This document shows, piece by piece, positions 16,935-25,302 of a DNA stretch of 64,000 bases (the stretch's first letter is position 1; every line of letters begins with the position of its first letter). The DNA is taken from assembly GCF_000374005.1 (NCBI RefSeq), contig NZ_KB893137.1:1-64000 (forward strand), written 5' to 3'. Below the pieces are notes generated by a model. That model searched no databases, was not told where the DNA came from, and was given only the letters and a program-made list of their open reading frames with translations. Source of the stretch: Kiloniella laminariae DSM 19542 (GTDB lineage Bacteria > Pseudomonadota > Alphaproteobacteria > Kiloniellales > Kiloniellaceae). The position numbers and the translations under genes were made by a program.

Positions 16935-17312
16935 TTAGCTGTTGGCCTGCAGATAGGCGAGCAGGTCTTCGATCTGGTCTGCTTTTTTAAGGCCGCCAAA
17001 TGACATTTTTGTACCCGGTATAAAATCTTTTGGCTTGGTCAGGAACTCTGTAAGAGTTTCTTCTGTCCAGGTCACGCCGGATTCCGCCATGGCATCAGAA
17101 TACTTGAAACCTTCTGCTGTGGCGGCGGCCTTGCCGATAATACCATGCAGATTCGGCCCGATCTTGTTCTTCCCGTCAGCTTCAATAGTGTGGCAGGATT
17201 TACATTTTTTAAATACCTTTTCCCCTGCAGCGGCGTCACCAGCCTGAGCTGTACCAAGGCCAAGGGCAATCCCGGCTGTCAGTCCAAAAGCCATCAGGGC
17301 AATTTTTTTCAT
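16935..17312 (-). CDS. Periplasmic class I cytochrome c (c2/c550 type)
   Basis: The 125-aa precursor has a signal peptide (1-24, ending AQA), a single haem motif CKSCH at 37-41 and a probable sixth ligand Met103 in PGTKMSFGGL. It is a paralogue of the cytochrome at 14902-15276: both share GFKYSDAM-like and LTWTEE/VTWTEE blocks. Likely a soluble electron carrier to a terminal oxidase or other acceptor. It has its own terminator, the 25-bp inverted repeat just downstream. Confidence 0.93.
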   Translation of the reverse strand: MKKIALMAFGLTAGIALGLGTAQAGDAAAGEKVFKKCKSCHTIEADGKNKIGPNLHGIIGKAAATAEGFKYSDAMAESGVTWTEETLTEFLTKPKDFIPGTKMSFGGLKKADQIEDLLAYLQANS

Positions 17313-17552
17313 AAGAACTCTCTCCTGAGCGGTTAGTTAGTGTGTCCCGGCAAGGGGTCGGTTGTCTGACAAGCTTCGATAACCCTATACAGGAATCAAA
17401 GTTTCGTTAAGAAAACTGTCTTGGGGCAGTCTAGTTCCGATGAACACCTTGCGATTTGATTTTGCACAATACTAAGCTCTTTTCAGGTTTTTTGTGTGGA
17501 AAAATAAAAACCGCGCTGTCTTGTCGCATCATTTATCGCCTCGTTTGCCGCA

Positions 17553-18269
17553 TTATTCTTTTGTAAAAAGAGGAAGTGAGGAAAGTTCTGTATAGCTGTT
17601 AAGGATATAGTCCGGACTTAGTGCCCTGGCTGCTTCCGTTCCGTACCCTTGGGTAAAGAGGATGGAGGGGATCCCGGCATTGCGGGCGGCAAGAATGTCG
17701 TTCTTGCCATCGCCCAACATGACGGCCTGTGAAGGGTCGGCATCCATTTCTCTCAGCAGGTGAAGAATATGATCTCCGTCAGGTTTTTTGACCGGATAGC
17801 TATCACCGCCGACTGCTTTTTCGAACAAGGTTTCCAGACCAAAGAGATTTAATATTTTCTGGGTTGGGGCAAAAGGCTTGTTGGTACAGATCGCCAGCCG
17901 CCAGCCCTGATTTTTTAACGCCCGAAGCTGTTCGATCACATGGGGATAGAGAATTGTGCCGACGGCCAGATGATCATTGTAGATTGTTAAAAACTCCCGG
18001 ACCTTTTCAGTCAAGGCATCCGGGGAGAGCTTGGCGCCGGTTGCTGCATACCCGCGCTCGACCAGCTTGGTTGCTCCGTCGCCGATCATGTTTTTTACTT
18101 CCGCGAGTTCCGGTTCACGCCGACCATCCCGACGCAAAAGCAGGCAAAGGGTGAGAGCCAGATCCGGCGCACTGTCAATCACTGTGCCATCAAGATCACA
18201 AACCAGAATATTACGCTGTTTGTCAGCTGATTGCATCTTGGGGGCATGTATTTCTGATGATTGCGACAT
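17553..18269 (-). CDS. gph: Phosphoglycolate phosphatase (HAD superfamily)
   Basis: The 238-aa protein has the HAD motifs in order: CDLDGTVIDSAPD (nucleophile Asp in motif I, about residues 24-36), CTNKP (motif II), KKPDGDH (motif III Lys) and MLGDGKNDILAARNAG (motif IV). Spacing and cap fit Gph, which removes phosphate from 2-phosphoglycolate. Transcribed away from glmU; the 281 bases between them hold no gene and should contain both promoters. Other HAD phosphatases of this type share these motifs, so the substrate is probable, not certain. Confidence 0.85.
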   Translation of the reverse strand: MSQSSEIHAPKMQSADKQRNILVCDLDGTVIDSAPDLALTLCLLLRRDGRREPELAEVKNMIGDGATKLVERGYAATGAKLSPDALTEKVREFLTIYNDHLAVGTILYPHVIEQLRALKNQGWRLAICTNKPFAPTQKILNLFGLETLFEKAVGGDSYPVKKPDGDHILHLLREMDADPSQAVMLGDGKNDILAARNAGIPSILFTQGYGTEAARALSPDYILNSYTELSSLPLFTKE

Positions 18270-18550
18270 GTAAGGCCTGGTATCTGTTTTGTTGTAATAA
18301 GCTCGGCAACGCTACTCAGCTGTTGCCCTGGTGGCAAGAGGGAGGAGAAAAGAGATCAGGCTGTAATAATTGGAAATATTGTGTAACAGGCCGAAACAAA
18401 AGGTGATTTGAGATGAAAAAGGCCTCATGGCATTTTCGAACCGCAATAATCTTGCCTGATTTTCTCATCAAGATGTCTACTAGTTGTTGATTGCAGGCAC
18501 AGCAGCAGGTAATCACAGAGACGACTTCACGAATAGTGACCTGAGGACCA

Positions 18551-19945
18551 ATGAACGCTCGCAAACTCGCCGTAATTGTTCTGGCTGCCGGCCAGGGTAC
18601 CCGTATGAAATCAAAGTTGCCGAAAGTTCTGCACGGGCTGGCAGGAAAATCCATGCTGGCGCATGTACTGTCCGGGGTTGAAAAGTTGTCGCCGGATGAA
18701 ATTGTCGTTGTTGTTGGTCCCGATGCACAGGCGGTGGAAAAGGCAGCTGCTCCTCACAAGACAGCTGTGCAGCAGGATCGTCTGGGAACCGGCCATGCGG
18801 TGCGGGAAGCTTTCTCGGCCCTTAAAGGTTTTTGTGATCCCGGTGATCAGGCCGATATTCTGGTGATTTTCGGGGATACGCCGCTGATCCGGAGCGCGAC
18901 CTTTGAAAAGATGTTAACCCGGCGACGCGAGGAACAGGGGCCGGTTCTGCTTGGACTGGCCTTTCGCCCGGAAGATGCCGGACGTTATGGCAGGGTTAAG
19001 CTTGATGAAGAAGGGCGGGTTGCCGGGATTGTCGAGTTTGCTGATGCGACGGATGCTGAAAAAGCCATTGATCTTTGCAACGCCGGAATTTTGTTGGGCG
19101 ATGGTCCGACCGTCTGCCGTCTGATTCACCAGCTGGATAACAACAACGCCCAGGGCGAATATTATCTTCCGGTTATTTTCGATTTTGCTTATGCCGAAGG
19201 ACTGGATACCCGTGCAGTTGAGGCCAGCGAAGAAGAGGTGATGGGGGTAAACTCCCGCCAGGAGCTTGCCGCCGCCGAACTTGTGCTGCAGCAGCGCTTG
19301 CGGAATGAAGCCATGGTACAGGGCGTCACTCTGATTGATCCAGCTTCGACCTGGCTTTCAACAGATACTCTGTTTGGTCGCGATATTATTATTGAGCCTT
19401 CTGTCTTTATTGGCCCCGGCGTATCTATTGCGGATGATGTGACGATCAAGGCTTTCTCTCATCTGGAGGGAGCTACGGTTGCCGAAGGTTCTGTGATCGG
19501 GCCCTATGCCCGCTTGCGTCCGGGGACAGAGATCAAAGCCGGAGGCAAGGTCGGCAATTTTGTCGAAACCAAGAATGCTGTGCTTGGTGCAGGGGCTAAG
19601 GTCAACCACCTCAGCTATATCGGCGATGCGGAAATCGGGGCCCGGGCCAATATTGGCGCTGGAACCATTACCTGTAATTACGATGGCTACAACAAGTGGA
19701 AAACCGTGATTGGCGAAGACGCCTTTATCGGTTCGAACACGGCGCTGGTTGCACCTGTTAACGTTGGTGCCGGGGCAATTGTCGGTGCCGGAAGCACCTT
19801 GACCAAGGCAGTCGAGAAAGACGCTATTGCCGTGGTCCGGGGCCGACTGGTTGAAAAGGCCGGGGGTGGAGCCTCCTTCCGGGCCGGGCGTAAAAAGATC
19901 AAAGACCAAAAGACAGCAGAACAAAACGCAGAGAAAAAGGGTTAG
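18551..19945 (+). CDS. glmU: Bifunctional UDP-GlcNAc pyrophosphorylase / GlcN-1-P acetyltransferase
   Basis: The 464-aa protein has the uridyltransferase motif VLAAGQGTRMKSKLPKVLH near its N-terminus, GTGHAV, and the NNAQGEYYL segment. A left-handed beta-helix of hexapeptide repeats follows, with YARLRPGTEIKAG, NFVETKN and CNYDGYNKW, diagnostic of GlmU. It makes UDP-N-acetylglucosamine for peptidoglycan and LPS. It is followed after 6 bases by glmS, the preceding step in the same pathway, so the pair is an operon. Confidence 0.97.
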   Translation: MNARKLAVIVLAAGQGTRMKSKLPKVLHGLAGKSMLAHVLSGVEKLSPDEIVVVVGPDAQAVEKAAAPHKTAVQQDRLGTGHAVREAFSALKGFCDPGDQADILVIFGDTPLIRSATFEKMLTRRREEQGPVLLGLAFRPEDAGRYGRVKLDEEGRVAGIVEFADATDAEKAIDLCNAGILLGDGPTVCRLIHQLDNNNAQGEYYLPVIFDFAYAEGLDTRAVEASEEEVMGVNSRQELAAAELVLQQRLRNEAMVQGVTLIDPASTWLSTDTLFGRDIIIEPSVFIGPGVSIADDVTIKAFSHLEGATVAEGSVIGPYARLRPGTEIKAGGKVGNFVETKNAVLGAGAKVNHLSYIGDAEIGARANIGAGTITCNYDGYNKWKTVIGEDAFIGSNTALVAPVNVGAGAIVGAGSTLTKAVEKDAIAVVRGRLVEKAGGGASFRAGRKKIKDQKTAEQNAEKKG

Positions 19946-19951
19946 ACAACA

Positions 19952-21775
19952 ATGTGTGGCATTATCGGCATTATCGGAACCAAACCCGTTGTACCTCTGC
20001 TGCTTGACGGGCTGAAGCGCCTCGAATACCGCGGGTATGATTCCGCGGGCATTGCAACGCTGGTCGATGGTGGACTGGAACGTCGCCGGGCCCAGGGCAA
20101 ACTGGTCAATCTGGAAAACCGGGTTGCAGAAGCGCCGTTGGGGGGCATGACCGGGATCGGCCACACCCGCTGGGCCACCCATGGCCGCCCCAACGAAATC
20201 AATGCACATCCCCATGCCAGTGATCTGGTGTCGCTGGTCCACAACGGGATCATCGAGAATTTTCAGGAACTGCGGGCCGAGCTGGATGCCAAGGGCCAGA
20301 CTTTCCAGACTGAAACTGATACCGAAGTGGTGGTCTATTTGATCACTCACTATCTACGCGATGGGCTGTCCCCGGAAGAAGCGGTACAGACAACCTTGAA
20401 GCGTCTCGAAGGAGCCTTTGCCCTGGCAATCGTTTTTGCCGGACGTGAAGACCTGATGATCGGTGCCCGCCGTGGCAGCCCGCTTGCTGTCGGTTATGGT
20501 GACGGCGAAATGTATCTTGGTTCGGATGCTCTGTCGCTGTCTCACCTGACCAACCGGATCTGTTATCTGGAAGAAGGCGACTGGGTGGTACTGGACAACA
20601 ATGGTGCCTCCATTCGCGATTTGGATGGAAACCTGCTGAACCGTGAAGTGGTGCAGACGGCAGTCTCGGGTGCGATGATCGGTAAGGGGCAGTATCGCCA
20701 CTTCATGATGAAGGAAATCTTTGAACAGCCCGCGGTGATCGGCGATACGCTGCACGCCATGTTCAACCCTCTGGCGCGGACGATCCAGCTGCCGGAATTT
20801 CCTTTTGATCTGGCCGATATTTCCCGTCTGACCATTGTTGGCTGCGGTACCGCATCCCTGGCGGGAATGGTGGCCAAATACTGGCTTGAACAGGAAGCCC
20901 GCCAGTTGGTTGAGGTAGATATTGCCTCGGAATTCCGCTACCGCGAAGCCCCCTTGCCGGAAAAAGGCGTCAGCCTGTTTATCTCTCAGTCGGGCGAGAC
21001 CATTGATACTCTGGCAGCCCTGCGCTATGCCAAGTCACAGGGCCAGAAGATTGTCTCCATTGTCAACGTGCCGGAATCAACCATTGCCCGTGAATCGGAC
21101 ATGGTGCTCCAGACCTTGGCTGGACCGGAAATCGGTGTGGCCTCGACCAAGGCTTTTACGACGCAGCTGACGGTTCTTGCCTGTCTGGCGATTGGTATCG
21201 GCCGGGCAAAGGGGACAATCTCGCCAGCAAGAGAAGCCGAGCTTTCCACGGCCCTGACAGAAATTCCAGCACGCATTGCTGAAATCCTCAACACAGATGA
21301 AATCATCCGCAAGATTGCAGTTGAAGTCAGCGAAGCACGGGATGTGCTCTATCTCGGGCGTGGCAATCTCTATCCCATGGCGATGGAGGGCGCGCTCAAG
21401 CTCAAGGAAATCAGCTATATTCACGCCGAAGGCTATGCCGCAGGCGAAATGAAGCACGGCCCGATTGCGCTGATAGATGAAAACGTGCCGGTGATTGCTT
21501 GCGCCCCAAGCGGCCCCTTGATGGAAAAAACCATCTCCAACTTGCAGGAAGTCGCCGCCCGCGGTGGGCAGATTATCCTTTTGTCGGACAAGGAAGGCCT
21601 GAAACGGGCCGGATCAATCGCCAAACATAGTGTCGAGCTACCGAAGGTCGATCCCTTTGTCGCCCCGATCCTCTATGCCCTGCCGATCCAGCTTCTGGCC
21701 TACCACACAGCAGTTATCAAGGGCACAGATGTGGATCAGCCAAGGAACTTGGCAAAGTCGGTTACGGTGGAATAG
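19952..21775 (+). CDS. glmS: Glutamine-fructose-6-phosphate aminotransferase (isomerising)
   Basis: The 607-aa protein starts MCGIIGIIG, so Cys2 becomes the N-terminal glutaminase nucleophile; RLEYRGYDSAGIA and HTRWATHG follow. Two SIS domains contain SQSGETIDTLAALR, EIGVASTKAFTTQ and the GRGNLYPMAMEGALKLKEISY block. It ends in LAKSVTVE, the normal C-terminus. It makes glucosamine-6-phosphate for the glmU pathway. The start is set by the catalytic Cys. The DNA right after its stop is the classical attTn7 neighbourhood and here opens onto an accessory patch. Confidence 0.98.
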   Translation: MCGIIGIIGTKPVVPLLLDGLKRLEYRGYDSAGIATLVDGGLERRRAQGKLVNLENRVAEAPLGGMTGIGHTRWATHGRPNEINAHPHASDLVSLVHNGIIENFQELRAELDAKGQTFQTETDTEVVVYLITHYLRDGLSPEEAVQTTLKRLEGAFALAIVFAGREDLMIGARRGSPLAVGYGDGEMYLGSDALSLSHLTNRICYLEEGDWVVLDNNGASIRDLDGNLLNREVVQTAVSGAMIGKGQYRHFMMKEIFEQPAVIGDTLHAMFNPLARTIQLPEFPFDLADISRLTIVGCGTASLAGMVAKYWLEQEARQLVEVDIASEFRYREAPLPEKGVSLFISQSGETIDTLAALRYAKSQGQKIVSIVNVPESTIARESDMVLQTLAGPEIGVASTKAFTTQLTVLACLAIGIGRAKGTISPAREAELSTALTEIPARIAEILNTDEIIRKIAVEVSEARDVLYLGRGNLYPMAMEGALKLKEISYIHAEGYAAGEMKHGPIALIDENVPVIACAPSGPLMEKTISNLQEVAARGGQIILLSDKEGLKRAGSIAKHSVELPKVDPFVAPILYALPIQLLAYHTAVIKGTDVDQPRNLAKSVTVE

Positions 21776-21895
21776 CTATTATTTAGTACAATTTTTGGTA
21801 GCATTGGCTTGAGTAATACGTATCATATTCTGGTGCAATCCGAAGTACGCTGAATAAATAACTGTCTCAAGGCCAGGTGACCTCCGACCAAGCTG

Positions 21896-22618
21896 GTGGA
21901 CAGTTCGGGCAGCGTGACCTGGGATGCGGCCTTGACCCCCTATCGCGGTGAAAGCTCAGTCCTTGGCGCGGCGGTAATGAAGCTGCGCTTGCCCGGTCAA
22001 TATGTCGATGAGGAAACCGGGCGGGGCGGAGCCTCGAGCCTGACCCACCCGCTTTATTACAACTATAACCGCGATTACGACCCGGCGACCGGGCGTTATA
22101 CTCAGGTTGATCCAATTGGTCTGGCGGGAGGAGTAAATACCTATGCTTATGTTGGAGGTAACCCTGTGTCGTATTTTGACCCTGATGGGTTAGCGAGGCA
22201 GCGAGATCCTAATGGGCAGGAATGTATAGATCTTGCAGGTGAGATTACTGAAGGGGCAAGGGAAATAAGAGATAAACAAAAAGAATATGATGAGGATGCG
22301 GGTGAACTACCAGAACGGATAGGGCCCGGAGAGAGGAGGGCAGAAACTCGCCGTGGACATCGTAGCATTATAAATGAACTAATCACCATTAATAAGAAAA
22401 AACAAAAAAGATACACAGAGGAATGTGGTGGCGGAAAAGAAATCTATCCGGAGCTTTGTCCAATTCCTGAACAGGAGGAGGAAGATCCTTTGTTTGAAGG
22501 TCTACCACCAGTTCCACCGTTTATTCTGCCCCGTATAAACCCCCGCCCAGGGGGAGGAGGGCCGAAACCAGGACTCAATGGTTTTCCATTACCTCAGTTA
22601 CTGATGCTAGGCTTCTAA
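21896..22618 (+). pseudogene. Orphan RHS C-terminal tip (RHS core end plus variable tail)
   Basis: The frame starts abruptly with the tail of an RHS core: DSSGSVTWDA, then RLPGQYVDEETG, YNYNRDYDPATGRYTQVDPIGL and NTYAYVGGNPVSYFDPDGLA, which close an RHS shell. The 1000 or more residues of RHS/YD repeats normally before this are absent; stop codons lie just upstream and the only start is a GTG without a ribosome site. After the core are about 135 residues: a charged helical part with CIDL and EECGG cysteines and a proline/glycine-rich end. This tail may be an effector or just a disordered RHS tail; I do not recognise a toxin fold. Probably a broken gene or a parked RHS-tip cassette. Confidence 0.8.
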
Positions 22619-22674
22619 TAAACGATGTTAAGGACTTATCATATGAACTAAATTTGTAGTTGAAATTAGTTTTG

Positions 22675-22715
22675 AGGCTGAATGACATCTCAGTTTTTAA
22701 GGTATCATTCAGCCT
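22675..22715. other. Inverted repeat between RHS tip and downstream ORF
   Basis: AGGCTGAATGA (22675-22685) and TCATTCAGCCT (22705-22715) are perfectly complementary, with a 19-base loop. It lacks a strong T run; it could be a terminator or the remains of a recombination site. Confidence 0.5.
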
Positions 22716-22751
22716 ATGCAAAAGGGTTGCTTTGTTATTAGGAGAATTGTT

Positions 22752-23258
22752 ATGAAAGTTGAAGAGTACAGGGAAAAACTAAATAACATTCCAAATAGAA
22801 CGGTAAAAAAATACTTAGAAGATATTGCGTTTGAATTAGAGATGGAATCTTTGGGGCATTCAGTACTTCCGGATGATATTTTTGGATTATATATTACTCT
22901 TTTTAAGGATATTGAGTTTTGTTGCAAAAAGGGTGCTTATCATTTTGTTTCTGGATTGTATTCAAAAGTATATAAACTGTCTGAGCCTCAAAAACAGGAA
23001 TTGTTAAGAGTCCTTGTAAATAATTTTGAGTTTTACGATGGAATCGATTTCAGGCTTTGGATTTGTACTTTTTTCGCTAAATGTTTTGAAGCTAATACTT
23101 GTATTGCTATTTTTGAAGATCTTGAGAAAAAATTCGAATTTGAAAAGATTCATGAAATCTTAGTAGCATTAGAATCTATTATGTATCATTTGGATACTGA
23201 TAGTTTAGAGTGGAAAAGAGCAAGTTTACTCTGTAAAAAAATCCAGAATAAAGAATAA
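22752..23258 (+). CDS. AT-rich 168-aa protein, candidate RHS immunity protein
   Basis: ATG at 22752 follows AGGAG with 7-base spacing, a good ribosome site. The protein starts MKVEEYREKLNN and is predicted all-helical, rich in Lys, Glu, Phe and Cys, with no signal peptide or membrane segment. Its DNA is far more AT-rich than the surrounding genes, a usual mark of transferred RHS immunity genes. Lying directly after an RHS tip on the same strand makes immunity the best guess. No named immunity family was recognised, so this is a positional inference. Confidence 0.6.
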   Translation: MKVEEYREKLNNIPNRTVKKYLEDIAFELEMESLGHSVLPDDIFGLYITLFKDIEFCCKKGAYHFVSGLYSKVYKLSEPQKQELLRVLVNNFEFYDGIDFRLWICTFFAKCFEANTCIAIFEDLEKKFEFEKIHEILVALESIMYHLDTDSLEWKRASLLCKKIQNKE

Positions 23259-23289
23259 CTGGGAAAACTTCATGAATATTTAGTATAAA

Positions 23290-24156
23290 TTATTTTACAG
23301 TGATAATACTCACCAATTTTTTTCTGCTGACTTTTGTTTCAATATGAAATACCTGACGCCTTGACCGTGTCCTAAATCTCTGAAGAGCGAGAGGCAGAAC
23401 AGTATCATTATTTTCGTCCTCCACAAAATCACCACCCATCAAAACGGACAACAACTCAGGCGGCGCCAGGTCCGGATCAAAGCCGCGTTGCTGGCTGTGC
23501 AGGGTGACCAGCGGTTCAATCTTGCGGTAGAGTTCTTCCCGCATGCCCAGCAGTCCTTTGAGTTCAGCAAGATTGGTCAGTGGCGCGTTGCGCGGGCTGT
23601 AACTGTAATCCGCCCGGCGGTAATCCGCTTTTTCTGCGCCCATCAGCCGGGCAATATTATTGGTATCGCGCCAGTCGAGCAGGGCATCGGTCAGCTGTCG
23701 GGCTTCGCCGGGATCTCCGGCGGTCAGGGCAGAGGCTCGGTCAAAAAACAGCAGCAAGAGGGCTTCAGGTGCGGCATTGAGATCGATCTTTCCACCCTCG
23801 TCCGAGATCGTAACCTCTACAGCCAAATCACCGATAAGATAATTTTGAATAACTGTTGGACCGTCCCGGCCAATTACATTGCGGGCTTGCGGTAGGCTGG
23901 TGATCGCCAGATTGATCGCGCCGTCGATGGCGGCCTCGGCCCGGGCCTGTTCTTTGGCGTTTCGCACCAGGGCGATATCGGTCCGGGCTGAAAAAATCAT
24001 ACTGCTGATCAGCACGGACAGGGCAATGGAGACCCAGAGCGCGGCAATCAATGCGCTGCCACGTTGGCTGTTACTGTTACTGGCAGTTTCCGTCAGCGCA
24101 GCGCTCTGCCCTAGTGGACACAAGGACTGCCTATTCCGATGATGTTTCTGGATCAT
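23290..24156 (-). CDS. gspK: Type II secretion minor pseudopilin GspK (orphan)
   Basis: The protein has a class III-like prepilin leader: basic N-terminus, then QRG/SALIAALWVSIALSVLISS as the cleavage site and hydrophobic helix. GspK hallmarks follow: GGKIDLNAAPEALL, DALLDWRDTNN, and a helix-hairpin region near LTNLAELKGLLGM. In intact systems it caps the pseudopilus. ATG at 24156 is preferred, since the longer possible reading adds 27 residues without homology and overlaps the preceding gene further. Only a truncated gspD is beside it; gspE-J, L and M are absent here, so it is probably a nonfunctional leftover or serves a system encoded elsewhere. Confidence 0.8.
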   Translation of the reverse strand: MIQKHHRNRQSLCPLGQSAALTETASNSNSQRGSALIAALWVSIALSVLISSMIFSARTDIALVRNAKEQARAEAAIDGAINLAITSLPQARNVIGRDGPTVIQNYLIGDLAVEVTISDEGGKIDLNAAPEALLLLFFDRASALTAGDPGEARQLTDALLDWRDTNNIARLMGAEKADYRRADYSYSPRNAPLTNLAELKGLLGMREELYRKIEPLVTLHSQQRGFDPDLAPPELLSVLMGGDFVEDENNDTVLPLALQRFRTRSRRQVFHIETKVSRKKLVSIITVK

Positions 24157-24679
24157 CGGGCTTTGGAAATACCGTCTGTTTAAGGCGTTGTTTGAATTCA
24201 TTGGTGATTTCGCGAGCATCGACAGAGTTGCGGGCAATCCGCGGGGTGATGATGATCAATAACTCGGTGCGTTTGTGATCGTTGTCGGTATTGCCAAACA
24301 GCTTGCCGATAACTGGCAGGCCGGAAAGTACAGGCAGCCCGGATTCCTTGTCTGTCTGACTGTCGCGGATCATGCCGCCAAGGGTTATGGACTCGCCGGA
24401 TTTGACCACCACATGGCTGGAAACCTTGCGCTGCTGGATAGTCGGTGAATCAATGCCGGAGGTGGTGGTTGAGACCACGTCGCTGACTTCCTGTTCGATC
24501 TCCAGATTGATGATGCCGCTGGTATTAACCCGGGGGGTAACCTGGAGCACGACACCTGTATCGCGAAATTCGATGGTGTTGACCGTCGGTGCGTTGGGGT
24601 CGGTATTGCTGACAGAAGACTGGGTTGCCACAGGAACCGGATTATCTGGAACCTGATCACTTAAATGTGAAGCCGTCAT
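24131..24679 (-). pseudogene. gspD: 3' fragment of type II secretion secretin gspD
   Basis: The 182 residues match only the C-terminal part of a GspD secretin: NTIEFRDTGVVLQVTPRVN, then LEIEQEVSDVV, SGESITLGGMIRDSQTDKESGLPVLSGLPVIGKLFG and RTELLIIITPRI. A full GspD is about 650-750 residues, so the N-domains and most of the barrel are missing. The join lies near 24650-24680, where the readable frame begins MTASHLSDQVPDNPVPVATQ. It overlaps gspK by 26 bases, so the old operon order D-K is preserved at this end. A secretin this short cannot form a channel. Confidence 0.82.
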
Positions 24680-24788
24680 TTGAACTTTATGTTCCTGAAC
24701 TGGCTGCTGCAGTTATAACTTCTGGATAAAAACAGGGGGAAACAATCATCTGTTTGGTTCGAAAAAATTCCCAAAATAACTAAAAGTA

Positions 24789-24822
24789 GTCAGAAAAACG
24801 TTTGCGCAAACGTTTTTCTGAC
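24789..24822 (+). promoter_or_regulatory. 34-bp perfect palindrome, probable RbsR (LacI-family) operator
   Basis: Every base from 24789 to 24822 pairs with its mirror; the core is AACGTTTGCGCAAACGTT, matching the CG-centred style of LacI-family operators. It ends 50 bases before rbsD. The regulator gene closing the same operon is LacI-type. Confidence 0.85.
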
Positions 24823-24871
24823 GTAGCATCACTGTAACAAACCGCTGAAAAACAGGCGGGTGGGAGAAAAC

Positions 24872-25291
24872 ATGAAAAAAACAGCCTTGTTAAACGGGCC
24901 CTTGTCGACGCTTGTCGCACGGCTGGGCCATGGCGAAGAGATCTGCATCGGTGATGCGGGGCTTCCTATTCCTGATTCCGTTACCCGGATTGATCTGGCC
25001 CTGACCCGGGGGATTCCTTCTTTTCTCGATGTCTTCGATGCTCTTGTCAGCGAGATGATGGTCGAAAAGGCGCTCATTGCTGAAGAGCTTTCAGAGTCCA
25101 ACAGGGTATTGCACAGCACGATCAGCGAACGCATTGGTGCGCTTGAGACCGCCCAGGGGAACTGGATTTCTCTGCAAACACTTTGCCATGAAAAATTCAA
25201 GCTGCGCCTTGCCAATTGCCGCGCCGTGATCCGAACCGGGGAATACACGCCCTTTGCCAATATTATTCTCACTGCCGGTGTTGATTTTTAA
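24872..25291 (+). CDS. rbsD: D-ribose pyranase
   Basis: The 139-aa protein begins MKKTALLNGPLSTLVARLGHGE; the His in LGHGEEICIGDAGLP is the RbsD catalytic position, and FANIILTAGVDF is the typical end. It interconverts pyranose and furanose forms of ribose before phosphorylation. The ATG at 24872, after GGGAG, is preferred to a GTG twelve bases earlier. It is the first gene of the rbs operon, placed behind the palindromic operator and 11 bases before rbsA. Confidence 0.95.
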   Translation: MKKTALLNGPLSTLVARLGHGEEICIGDAGLPIPDSVTRIDLALTRGIPSFLDVFDALVSEMMVEKALIAEELSESNRVLHSTISERIGALETAQGNWISLQTLCHEKFKLRLANCRAVIRTGEYTPFANIILTAGVDF

Positions 25292-25302
25292 CGGATGACG
25301 AG

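Noticed and set aside
19946-19951. Possible glmS ribozyme/riboswitch before glmS
   Set aside because: Only six bases separate glmU and glmS, which leaves no room for the ribozyme.
21776-24860. A Tn7-like element after glmS
   Set aside because: No transposase, Tns genes or terminal repeat sets are visible; only the site and accessory content fit.
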